A stretch of 64,000 bases of DNA, taken from contig NC_134930.1 of the NCBI RefSeq assembly GCF_051020765.1, positions 1,426,001 through 1,490,000 on the forward strand. Direction: 5' to 3'. Shown here piece by piece: positions 10,360 to 20,682 of this stretch; within the stretch, counting starts at the first letter, position 1, and every line of letters starts with the position of its first letter. The DNA is from Lasioglossum baleicum. Taxonomy: Eukaryota; Arthropoda; Insecta; Hymenoptera; Halictidae. The notes beneath the pieces were generated by a model. The model was not told where the DNA came from, ran no database searches, and saw nothing but the letters and a program-made list of their open reading frames with translations. A program made the position numbers and the translations under genes.

Positions 10360-12732
10360 TTATTTAATATAATTGAACTCTTCTAAAAGTAGAGCCCATC
10401 TGGCTACTCGCACGCACAAATCACGCTTCTTCATTGTTAGGGAAAACGCCTGACAATCCGTAATTATTTTAAAAGGAATACCTAACAAATAAACCCTAAA
10501 TTTTCTAAGCGCTCTTATTATCGCTAATACCTCGAGCTCGTAACTCGTATATTTTTCTTCGCTGGGACTATTCTTCCAACTTGCATAATAAGTGGGATGG
10601 AACGCAAAACCAGACGCGTCGGTATGCAACTGTGTTTCAGCTTTTGCATTATACAGTTTCAATACGGGTTGAGAACTGAGTAGTAATTTCAAACTATCGA
10701 AAGCTCTTTCTTCCTCGAGACCAAAATAAAACGATGTGTTTTTCTTTAATAAATTTGTCAACAGACGTACTATGATCGAATATTGCGAGATAAATTTTCT
10801 AAAATATCCTGTCAATCCTAAGAAACTCTGTACACTCTTAACATTTGACGACTTTGGAAATTTCATAACCGCGCTAGTTTTGTGATCCGACGGTCGGATC
10901 GTCCCATTTTCTATAATATACCCTAAATACTCTATTCTCGTTTGAATAAACTGACACTTTTCCCAATTTATCATAAGCCCGTATTCGCTTGCAGTTGTTA
11001 AAACTATTTCTAAATTATGAAGACCGTCTTCGCAATCACGAGAGGGAACAACCAAATCATCCATATAGACCAACACCAGTCCCTTCGCTATTAATTCCTG
11101 AAATATCGCATTAATGTACCTCTGAAACACAGATGGAGAGTTGCACAATCCAAACGGAACACGTAGAAATTCGTATTGTCCATCTGGTGTCACAAATGCA
11201 GTGTATTTTCTCGAATTCTTTTCTATCTCCACGTGGAAAAATCCGTTCTTCAGATCTAGTGTACTAAAAATACGCGCGTCTTGTAATCGGTCTAAATGAT
11301 CCTCGATAAGAGGAAGTGGATATCGGTCCTTTACTATTTTGTTGTTCAATCTCCTGTAGTCTACACAAAGCCTCGTGGAACCATTCTTTTTTTTCACTAA
11401 GACAATAGGACTCGCGTAGTCTGATTGTGACCGTTGGATAATCTTATTTTCTAACCATTCGTCTATTTGTGCATTCACTTCCTCCTTCTCAGGAGGAGAT
11501 AATCTACGCGGTCGTTGATACACGGGAATATTATCGGTCAACACGATGTTCATTTTAATATCTAAATTCTGAACTTTATTAGGTGCGTACTTTTGTCTTA
11601 ATTCTTCGATTCGCTTCCGATGATCAATGCTGCGGATATGTGAAAGATCTAATTCGCTATTCCTTTCGCAAGTGCTAATGTGAAAAACTTCCGGAACGGT
11701 AGACTCGCTAGAACTTTTATTTTCACAAATCATGTTTCTATTTTTCATTCGAACGTCCACCGTATTTAAGAAATCTGTGCCAATTAATACTCCGTATGGC
11801 AACAGTGTATCGGAAACAACATGCAATTTAATAGAATACATCGTACCATCAATTTCGATATCCGTCAAGAACTCGCCTAATGTACTATTATCGCTTGCGC
11901 CGACACCCTGGAAGTTAATTGTTTTTTCACTTAAACGCGGCGCGCCTATCTGTACATACTGTTTCGCACGGATTAAACTTAAATCGCTACCTGTGTCTAT
12001 TAAAGCCGTTATCCCTTTAGACGCCATAACCACTTCCTTCTCGCTCTTGTTTCGTGGCCCTGTCACACTGCACACATTCACCGGCACTTTCGTTGTGCAT
12101 TTCGATGCAAAATGACCATATTCTTGGCATTTGAAACACTTTACACCATTGTCTTTCGTGGGACACTCAGCACTTGGATGATTCCGGGAACCACACGTGA
12201 AACATCGTCGAATCCCACCTGATGTCTTCTGTGACTGCACCGGCATCTTCTTCTCTCCAGTGTACCTCGCCTTCGTTTTCGCATTCTTCTTCATGGTCTC
12301 GTATATCCTGAATTTTTCCTTTAATTCACGAATGCTTCCTGCGCCATACAAGATGGTTTTATTTATTTCTTCATCCTCAATACCATCAATGATATATTGA
12401 ATGACCGCATCTGTTTCCACCTTTGCATGACTCGCAATATCAAGCATGCTGTATACATACTCTTGATATGTCTCATCGCGTTTTTTCTTCCGTTCCATTA
12501 ATTTCTTGTGGACCATGCCACTATTCACCGTCTGCAAAAATTCTTCCTGAAGGGCTTCCTTAAAGCTAGCCCACGATCTATCACATTTCTCGTGTCTCAT
12601 AAATATCTTAGCAGATCCCTTTAACAATCGCTTTGCATATATGATTTTCTGGACACTTGTCCACCCACATAATGCACTCGCGTCCTCAAATTCTTCCAAC
12701 CATCGCATCGTCGAACCGATATCTCATCATCC
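10360..12732 (-). pseudogene. gag-pol: gypsy-A Gag-Pol (late Gag to RNase H), truncated
   Basis: A 782-codon open frame (12708 to 10360) of a Ty3/gypsy retrotransposon. In it are two zinc knuckles at residues about 169-182 and 191-204 (CFTCGSRNHPSAEC, CFKCQEYGHFASKC), the aspartic protease motif ALIDTGSDLSLI (235-246), reverse transcriptase with YMDD (548-551), and part of RNase H including TDASG. The RNase H is internally shortened after GFAFHP, and the frame ends with LLEEFNYIK at the junction with F2. Integrase and the 3' LTR are missing. Just upstream, a 5-bp duplication (CGATG, about 12704-12713) shifts the frame relative to the Gag start on the other side of BEL-1. Confidence 0.9.
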
Positions 12733-12737
12733 CCAGT
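12733..12737. repeat. BEL-1 target-site duplication, left copy
   Basis: CCAGT immediately before the left LTR; the same five bases follow the right LTR at 18573-18577. Five base pairs is the usual BEL/Pao duplication length. Confidence 0.9.
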
Positions 12738-13277
12738 TGTTTGGGAACCCGGGACTAATTTAGGTTTAGGAGTGGACTGTATGGAAGACGAAAGGATCGG
12801 GTACAAACACAGAAGGGAGTCCGGATTGGGGAAGGATGTGGTAAGCGTGAGCGGGAAGAAGTAGACGAAGGAAAATGATATAGAGAGAGGTCGCATGTTG
12901 TTAACAAACCGTGATTTATTACATTGCAATCGCGTATACTATAACTGGTGCACAATCGAGTTAAGATAGACAGGTATCCCGAATGGCAGTCTATAGAGTT
13001 CCAAGAACTGGGCGCGAGATAAAACGTGTTAATCGGATGGCTGTTAGAACGAGTCTAATGAGCTGGGAATGCGAGCGATTAACGGTCGGTTTCGGGAGTC
13101 ACGTGATCGCGCATCACGAACGCGATACCGGGAATCGCCAAAACACGGGCGTTGTGTACATCGGATTCGCAGGACGCGAATCCGAGGTACGGGTAACGCG
13201 GGGGGTCGGCTGAGGGCCGTATCGCTCGACATCGATATCTTAAACTACCTTATTTTCTATGTGCTTAATCCTAAACA
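12738..13277 (-). repeat. BEL-1 3' LTR
   Basis: 540 bp, starting TGTTTGGG and ending CCTAAACA; same length as its partner at 18033-18572 and nearly identical to it. Confidence 0.93.
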
Positions 13278-13292
13278 TACCGCCCGCCTTGG
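13278..13292 (-). other. BEL-1 polypurine tract
   Basis: On the minus strand AAGGCGGGCGGTA directly abuts the 3' LTR. BEL-2 has nearly the same tract, GAGGCGGGCGGTA, at its own 3' LTR (31362-31374). This is the expected plus-strand primer site. Confidence 0.6.
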
Positions 13293-13536
13293 ATTTCTGG
13301 AGAAATCCGAAATCAACGAAACCAGTGATACACAGGAGACGGTGACGCGAATTTAAAGATCGATTGCCGCCCGCCGTGAACGGTCGGCGAGGCAAGATCG
13401 AATGTATGAAAACAGCTGTTGTCAACACACGGGTGTCTCGCGAGTCGCGGGCTAGACAGATGCGTCGTTGCTTATATCTACTTATATACACTATATACAT
13501 GTATTGCATCTGTTTACCGTTGAACCTCGGTACGGT
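13293..13536 (-). other. BEL-1 3' untranslated stretch
   Basis: Sequence between the integrase stop and the polypurine tract. I see no gene here. Confidence 0.6.
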
Positions 13537-14796
13537 TTACGGTACGGTATCAACTGGTCGCGCCTTGCCGCGCAGCGGACAAGGCGGCTCGGACGGAAGG
13601 TCGATCGGCAAAATACATAATTTTACGATGGGCCTCTTGTATTGGGATTGCGCGGTTTTTACCGTCACAACACGCACGATGCCATCATCGCCGGGATGAC
13701 ATTCGATGACGCGGCCGAGCTCCCATTTACACGGGGGGAGATTAGACTGCCGTAATAAAACTAATTGCCCGACAACAATATTGGGCTTTTGGGTTTGCCA
13801 CTTAACGCGTTGTTGGAGACCCTGCATATAATCTTGCGACCATCGTCGCCAAAAACTTTCCGTCATTTGTTGGCATAATTGCCAACGCGAGAGACGTGCT
13901 TCTTTTAAATCGAGCAACGATGGATTGGGAACAGCCGTGAGGGCTGCCCCAATCAGAAAGTGCCCAGGCGTCAGTGCACAATAGTCGTCGAAGTTTTCCG
14001 ATACTGCAGCTAGTGGACGCGAATTCAGACAAGCTTCGACCTGGCAAAGTAACGTCGCGAATTCTTCGAAAGTGAGTGTGTGGGCTCCAACAACTCGTTT
14101 AAGGTGGTACTTCACGCTACGCACGCCGGCCTCCCACAATCCTCCAAAATGAGGGGCGGAAGGTGGAGTGAAGTGCCACGTGACACGATCGAGCGCTAAT
14201 CGATTGAGCGTCGTGGGATCGCGAGTTGCTGCCCGAAACGCGCTCGCGAGCTCACGATCGGCGCCCCTAAACGTTGTGCCGTTATCGGAATAAAGGGCAC
14301 TGGGAATGCCGCGGCGAGAGCAAAAACGATTATACGCTGCAAGGAATGCAGCCGTCGAATAGTCACTTACGAGTTCTAAATGAACTGCCTTTACGACCAT
14401 ACAAATAAATAGCGCAATATACGATTTGCGAGAACGTTGAACGCGGCCGGGTGACGTACGAGTTTGAATCGGACCTACATAATCGAGACCGCAATGTACA
14501 AACGCTCGAGCCGAACGCGTAACTCGAAAGTCCGGTAATTCTCCCATCAATGCACTTTGCGGTGCAGCCTTTTCGCGTGCACACTTAACGCATTGATGCA
14601 GAACGTTTCGGACGGTGGGACGCGCTCGCAACATCCAATATTCTTGGCGGAGAATGCTCAGTGTCAGCTGCGATCCAGCATGGAGAGCTCGCAGATGCGC
14701 GTGAACAATTATTAGCGTCAATAAGGGATGGGATTTCAGTATAATCGGATGTTTTGCTCGTTCCGACAATTTGGCGTTTTTAAGGCGCCCGCCAAC
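13537..14796 (-). pseudogene. pol: BEL-1 integrase part of Pol
   Basis: This continues the same frame as reverse transcriptase, separated from it by a single TGA at 14797-14799. The stop sits where BEL-2 has CGG-type Arg in an IRVGGRL block, so a C-to-T change at a CGA codon is likely. Features are an HHCC zinc region (HAHLRALHAG to CVKCAREK), then the DDE core with LDYVGP, YSDNGTTF and GLWEAGVRSVK. A C-terminal domain runs through PCKWELGRV and HPGDDGIVRVV. The 411-codon open part (from TTG at 14769) has no ATG of its own. The core residues look intact. Confidence 0.9.
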
Positions 14797-17214
14797 TCAA
14801 ATTAGGTTGTCCTCGTCTACATATGGATTAAGGGAGAGGATACTGCTCCTTTTATTGAGAGGGCGATGGTGATGAAGCGCTTGCAGCTCTTCAGGAAAGA
14901 GCTCTTGCTGCATTTGTCGGAGCCAGAAGGTTTTTGCGAGTTGGACTTCCGACGCATTGAGGGCTGGACTTACGAAGTTCACTCCGGGCTGTTTTCGAAT
15001 TCGGGCTACGAATCGAAAAATGTACGCAGTGACTTTCAACAATTTTGGCCAAGACGAGAAGCGATCACGGAGCTCCCATGGCGTACGAGCTGGACAAAGA
15101 TTGACCGGAATGGTCGGACGTTCCTCGGTGATTGTGCCAGACGGAGCCTCGGGAATATTGCAAGGCCAATGTTCGGTTGAGAGTTTCAGCCACGAAGGGC
15201 CTGTCCACCAAAGGTCATGAGCCAGTAGTTGGGACGGAAGCAGGCCGCGAGATGCGCAGTCTGCGGGATTTTCCTCAGACGGTACGTGGCGCCAAATGGC
15301 ATCGGGTAGGGTGGAATTGATTTGGACCACTCGATTTGCGACAAACGTTTTCCATTTTGACGCGGGTTGTCGAAGCCAACAAAGCGTGATAGTCGAGTCC
15401 GTCCAGCAATAAAACGGGACGTTCTCCGGCAGCTCGTGCAGTGATTGTCGAATGAAGACGACGAGATGAGTAAGGAGAAGGGCGGCCGAAAGTTCGAGCC
15501 GTGGAACAGTCAATGGTTTGACTGGAGCTACTTTCGATTTGGCGGCGAGTAGCGAGATGACGATTTGACCGGAAGAAGTCACGAGGCGCAGATACACTGC
15601 AGCAGCATACGCTAATGTGGACGCATCAGCGAAGCCATGCAATTGACAGGAGCTGATGTTTACATCCTGGTGCGTCCAGCGAGAAATTGAGAGAGAATTC
15701 AGCACTGGCAATTCTAAACGGTATCTCTCCCAGCGTTCGAGAAGAACCGGAGGAAGTGGGGAGTCCCAACTGCATTTCTGCACCCACAGCTGTTGCATGA
15801 GTATTTTTGCATACACTGTAGTGGGAGTGACCCATCCTAATGGGTCGAAAAGGCGAGCAATGTTTGACAGGACCGCTCGTTTGGTGCACACGGCATCAGA
15901 CGGAAGCGTGACTTTGAAGCGGAATGCGTCGACTTCGGGACTCCACGCGACACCAAGGACCTTGACAGTGTCATCGGACTGCAAGATTTTCTCCTGGACT
16001 ATTCCATGATCATGAGGACTAATATCAGCAAGCAAATGCGAAGCATTGCTTGTCCACTTATGCAGACGGAAATGTGCCTTGCTGAGCAGTGCAATCAATT
16101 GATTACGAGTCTCGATTAATGTCGATTCCTCGAACGCTCCAAAGACACAATCATCAACGTAGAGGTGGTGTTGAAGAACGCGCGTGGCTAAGGGGAATTG
16201 GGACCCTTCGTCCTCTATAAGTTGTTGTAGGACTCGAAGAGCGAGAAAGGGGGCCGGAGCGGTACCGTATGTCACGGTCAGCAGCTGATAGTGACCAATG
16301 GGCTCCGACGGAGACGACCGCCACAAGATACGCTGATAGTCAACGTCTTGTGGATCCACCAGTATTTGGCGGTACATTTTTGTGATATCGGACGTTAATA
16401 CGTACCGATATTGTCGGCACCGAAGAATTATGGTCGGAAGATCGGTTTGGAGTTTGGGTCCGATCAACAAATGGTCATTCAACGAAGTTCCGTTGCTAGT
16501 GAGGCTGGACTCATTAAATACAACACGAAGGTGTGTTGTTGCGCTGCTATCGCGTATCACCGCGTGATGCGGAATATATACGGCGTGGGGGGCGTCGATA
16601 CTCGACGGAGGGAGCTTACGCATATGCCCAAGTTGTAGGTACTCGCGTAAGAAGTCATCGTACTCGGCATAGAGTTTCGGTTTGGGTTGCAGTCGAAGTT
16701 CCTGTTTGGAGAGCATTCGTTCTGCAATTCGATAAGAGTGCCCGAGGTCGCTTGGAGGGTTCCGTTTGAAGGGTAAACGGACCACATAACGACCGGACGA
16801 ATCACGTTTATGTGTGGTGCGAAAGTGATGTTCGCATTCTTGCTCTTCGTCTGTGAAATGTGAAGTAGTCGGTATCTCCTCAATCTCCCAGAAACGACGA
16901 AGGTCGAGATCAAGCGGATCGGACGGGGAGCAATGATAGATCGGGACGACTGGATAGGACGTGGACTTGGTCGAGCCGGCGGGTCCGGACAAAAACCATC
17001 CGAATATCGAATTTTGCGCGATTGGCTCGTACATGGATCCCGCGCGGAGTCCTTCCACTAATATAAAACCGTATAGGTCCGCTCCTATAATAAGGTCGAT
17101 GGGATCGGAACTCGTCGGATTTTCGTCAGCAAGATCAAGGTCGCGCGTATGATGCCACGAGATCGACTGGTCACTTCGCTCAGGGACGTAGCGCGTTAAT
17201 GACGTTAAAATCAA
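14797..17214 (-). pseudogene. pol: BEL-1 Pol: end of protease, reverse transcriptase and RNase H
   Basis: An 805-codon frame of BEL/Pao type. It opens inside the protease domain with LIIGADLYG and NSIFGWFLSG, then runs through AVIRDSSATTHLRVVFNES, the reverse transcriptase motif YVDD near residue 353 (about 16150-16161), RNase H with HGFADAS and CWTDS, and the start of the integrase zinc region. The catalytic protease motif, found as IDQGSETSFI in BEL-2, is absent because the preceding sequence is deleted. It overlaps the end of gag by four bases in a different frame. The product would be an enzyme polyprotein lacking working protease. Confidence 0.92.
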
Positions 17215-17960
17215 CGCAGTGGTTGATAGAGTCGGCCCGGTTCCGCGCTTTGATGCGATCTCGATTGATGGGCTTTATCTCGAAGGGATCTGAGCTCGCT
17301 CGCGTCCGAAGCGTGCGGAAGAGAATAGAGCGTTTTCAAATGCTCTTGAATTAAGTCGCGCTTATTATCGAAACGCTGAACTAATGTATCCCACGCGATC
17401 TTAAAATTGGCGTCCGTAACCGGGAGATTACAGATAAGGTTTTCCGCGTCGCCTTTAACGCATGAATTAAGATGATGAAGTCGTTTAACGTCGGACAACG
17501 ATTCATCATTAATAATAAGGGACGTGAACTTATCTCGGAAACTTTCCCACTTGGTGGGTTCTCCGGAGAACGTAGGTAGGCCGATGCGGGGAAGATCGCT
17601 GCGTGACTGGGCTGCGGCAGGCATCGTTGGAGCCGACGAGGCTGGACCGGACTTTTGCAGCTTGTCGATGTGGTCGGCAATGAAATCTGCGGCTACGTGG
17701 TACTCATCCTCGCAGAGGCTGAACTGCTCGTCTTTGAAATAGGCGACCTTTTCGGCTCCTTCGAGTCGTCGAAAGGCTTGGAGGCGCCGATCAATTTCCC
17801 GACATTGGGCATAGGCATCCTTCAGGAACTCCATGCGTTGTTGGAGTTTGGCCACGGTGAAGTTGTTCTGTCCTAGCTTCTTCACATTGGGAAGGACACG
17901 AACGAGAGATCTCATGGCGGCTTCCTGCTCCAACATCACGTCTTCAAATTTGGCGGCCAT
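17211..17960 (-). pseudogene. gag: BEL-1 Gag, C-terminally deleted
   Basis: A 249-codon frame beginning MAAKFEDVM with a helical, coiled-coil-prone N-terminus (residues 1-60), then the conserved BEL/Pao Gag region with LPTFSGEPTKWESFRDKF and RLHHLNSCVKGDA. In BEL-2 the equivalent region is followed by about 240 residues holding zinc knuckles and protease. Here the frame ends with a few unrelated residues and Pol resumes at once. This is a clean internal deletion of about 0.7 kb. Confidence 0.88.
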
Positions 17961-18013
17961 CTTTTCTTCGTCAAAACGTGCTCACTTTTCGCGATACACC
18001 AAGAGAAAATAAT

Positions 18014-18029
18014 CCGGCTCGAAGGACCA
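18014..18029 (-). other. BEL-1 tRNA primer-binding site
   Basis: The minus strand reads TGGTCCTTCGAGCCGG three bases inside the 5' LTR. BEL-2 has the identical 16-mer at 25317-25332. TGG at the start is the complement of a tRNA CCA end. I do not name the tRNA. Confidence 0.8.
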
Positions 18030-18032
18030 GTT

Positions 18033-18572
18033 TGTTTGGGAACCCGGGACTAATTTAGGTTTAGGAGTGGACTGTATGGAAGACGAAAGGATCGGGTACA
18101 AACACAGAAGGGAGTCCGGATTGGGGAAGGATGTGGTAAGCGTGAGCGGGAAGAAGTAGACGAAGGAAAATGATATAGAGAGAGGTCGCACGTTGTTAAC
18201 AAACCGTGATTTATTACGTTGCAATCGCGTATACTATAACTGGTGCACAATCGAGTTAAGACAGACAGGTATCCCGAATGGCAGTCTATAGAGTTCCAAG
18301 AACTGGGCGCGAGATAAAACGTGTTAATCGGATGGCTGTTAGAACGAGTCTAATGAGCTGGGAATGCGAGCGATTAACGGTCGGTTTCGGGAGTCACGTG
18401 ATCGCGCATCACGAACGCGATACCGGGAATCGCCAAAACACGGGCGTTGTGTACATCGGATTCGCAGGACGCGAATCCGAGGTACGGGTAACGCGGGGGG
18501 TCGGCTGAGGGCCGTATCGCTCGACATCGATATCTTAAACTACCTTATTTTCTATGTGCTTAATCCTAAACA
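18033..18572 (-). repeat. BEL-1 5' LTR
   Basis: 540 bp, TG at the start and CA at the end on the plus strand; partner of 12738-13277. Confidence 0.93.
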
Positions 18573-18997
18573 CCAGTGAAGAAAGGAATTGATCCTTCGA
18601 CATCTTTAAACGTTAACAACGTTCCGCACACATTCGTCTTCTTTACTCGTCCGCTGTGTCGTATCGTGACCTCATGGTCTTCGTCATTCGTGGTGCCGCC
18701 ATCATATTTGCTCACATTCATCTTCTTTACTCGTTCGCTGTGTCGTATCGTAACCTCATGCTCTTCGTCATTGGTGGTGGTGCCGCCATCATATTCGCTG
18801 TCATCTTCATATTCGGCTTCCCAAGCCAGCGCGGCTTGAAGTCTCGCCACAAATTCAGCCTTGTTTCCAGATTTCTTCAGTTTCCGGATTCTTAACTCTT
18901 GCTTTAATTCGGCAATTGTCATACGTTCCAATGGGCGAGATGATTGGGGTCCGTCTGAGCCACCCACTACATCATCAGGTCCTTGGGAAGAAGCCAT
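18573..18997 (-). pseudogene. gag: gypsy-A Gag N-terminus with SAP-like motif
   Basis: ATG at 18995-18997. Residues about 24-58 (MTIAELKQEL to ARLQAAL) resemble a SAP DNA-binding motif, a feature of some insect Ty3/gypsy Gags. Residues about 67-95 and 96-123 are a tandem duplication: each has the pattern YDGGTT, then HEVTIRHS, then RVKK, about 29 residues long. The frame runs to the BEL-1 insertion point, and Gag resumes at 12732. It ends in the CCAGT duplication. Confidence 0.82.
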
Positions 18998-19101
18998 GGT
19001 TCTATAGGCACGTTAGAATGTACTTTACAATTCACACACGACCGAAAATTTCGCGAGCTATACACTGCTCTTCAGAATTCCCGCGGTGAAAGTCAGTTTG
19101 A

Positions 19102-19119
19102 ATCCCGGACGAGCCCCCA
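19102..19119 (-). other. gypsy-A primer-binding site, tRNA-Pro type
   Basis: The minus strand reads TGGGGGCTCGTCCGGGAT. This 18-mer is the known primer-binding sequence for animal tRNA-Pro, as in murine leukaemia virus. Its position just upstream of the Gag start fits a retrotransposon leader. Confidence 0.85.
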
Positions 19120-19120
19120 A

Positions 19121-19900
19121 AGTTTGTGGGATAAAAATAACTGACTACGTGCAGGGAGAAATAAATAAAACAGTATATATATACATTAAAAATAAAGACA
19201 ATCAAAACAGTTATACACAACGCGATTGACCGCACCTCGCAGGTCAAAACTCAACGTAATATGTACTCGTTACTCTTAACTCTGACCGCAACTAGCAGGC
19301 CGAAGTTGTCTCACGTGTGCTTTTCTCTCGACTGCCTCGTCGTTTTAAGAAAACGCGTCAAGCTCGCACTCTACGCACACACGCACATACACACAAACAC
19401 ACACAGACACACACATACAGTTCCTTAAAGCTAAACAGTCCAATGCTGTATCTTAACCTAAACAGCCGAAGAGTATCGGTCCTCGCCTGCGCCGAAATCA
19501 CTCGACGGGGTGTCGTTTTCGTCTCGACGTTTCGACACGGTCCCGACGCCCGACATCCGACACCACAGATTGATAAGCCCACTGGAAACAGTATTGTGAT
19601 GACTCGCTAATGTGTACAGTCTAAAAAACTAAATAGAATGGAAGATTATGGTATCATTCACACGCGCGAAGCATGCGCGATAAACAGCATGTGTATGGCG
19701 CGCTAAACACACACAACCACACAGAACTAAATACTATGTACATACCGGAACAATGTTATGAAACACTTGAAACCATACATTTTTCTGGTAAATAGAATTA
19801 AATGTACCACTCTAGTTTATACATACAGTTCTGTGGTTTACATTGAAAGACGTCCTGTTACGTACAGTTTGTAAATATTTAAATCTTATTTTCATTGCTA
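19121..19900 (-). repeat. Putative gypsy-A 5' LTR, outer limit unknown
   Basis: The sequence directly outside the primer-binding site must be 5' LTR if gypsy-A was complete. The 3' LTR is missing, so the outer boundary cannot be set by comparison. It holds a CA-rich tract (about 19377-19425). The right limit given is a guess. Confidence 0.4.
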
Positions 19901-20255
19901 TTTGATAGCACTTTTGAACAATTTTACATTGCTTATGGGTGCATTCTTCGTTTCTATATTGCTTTTAAATTTCTTTACTTGTAAAATGAACTAGTCAAGG
20001 TAGTATTGTATATCTATGTATATAATGATTTTAGCAAGCACTCTTTTTTGTTTTATAATTTTAGACGCATATTCGCCTTGAAATGTTAACTTCCTTAAAA
20101 TAAAATTATTGTTATACTTTTATAATAAATAAGTTTTAGCATTGATCATTAGTGCATTGTCACATTGCAAGAAGAAATGTTACTATTATCTGCGTGTTTC
20201 GACTTCCACAGTTACTTTTTGGTGACACTCATGTTCGTTTTGGTCCATTCAAGTA
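19901..20255. other. AT-rich sequence, nothing recognised
   Basis: No open frame, repeat or terminus that I can support. Confidence 0.4.
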
Positions 20256-20263
20256 CAACCGTT

Positions 20264-20442
20264 TAGTGGCGCGTTACCCTATGGGCTACTTGGGCAAATG
20301 TCCGGGGCCCCAAGCAAAAGGGAACCCCGAACACAAACCGAGATAAAAATTCTACGTTTTTTTTATAAAGTTATTTAGTTGGGATCAGGGGCCCAGAAAT
20401 TCTACTTTGCCCAAGGCCCCAACTAGTTATAACGCGCTACTG
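20264..20442. mobile_element. hAT-type MITE, 179 bp
   Basis: Ends are TAGTGGCGCGTTA and its inverse TAACGCGCTACTG. The flanks CAACCGTT (20256-20263) and CAACCATT (20443-20450) are an 8-bp duplication with one mismatch. The 8-bp length and CAGTGGCG-like ends fit hAT. Non-coding. Confidence 0.72.
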
Positions 20443-20564
20443 CAACCATTAACACTTTAAGCGATCCGCGTAAATCGAGAAAGTGGTCGGTACTATTTGT
20501 AAATAACAGCTTCTTATTTTTAAAAACGTAAACAGCTAGTAAGAGATATGGTACAAAATATACA

Positions 20565-20682
20565 CAGGGTGTATATAGAACACCAAAAATGGTGTTCGCG
20601 GCTTTGTTAAGGAGTCATTAATGAAAAACCACGGACCAATCAGACCGCGACCTAGACGCGTGTTGGCACAATCGGACCGGCG
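20565..20682 (+). repeat. F-family end fragment
   Basis: CAGGGTGT, then a shortened version of the CACGGACCAATCAGACCGCG edge, ending in CGGACCGGCG. This is the GC-rich F edge into which the next Transib element inserted. Confidence 0.65.

Larger units (their letters stand above)
12738..18572 (-). mobile_element. BEL-1: complete BEL/Pao LTR retrotransposon inside gypsy-A Gag
   Basis: Two 540-bp LTRs (12738-13277 and 18033-18572) start TGTTTGGG and end CTAAACA on the plus strand. They flank gag, pol and integrase on the minus strand. CCAGT duplications border both ends. By eye the LTRs differ at about three sites, all transitions, near 12898-12990 against 18190-18280, so the insertion is young. 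The element interrupts gypsy-A Gag between 12732 and 18573. It lacks the zinc knuckles and the protease active site, so it is not autonomous as it stands. Confidence 0.93.
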
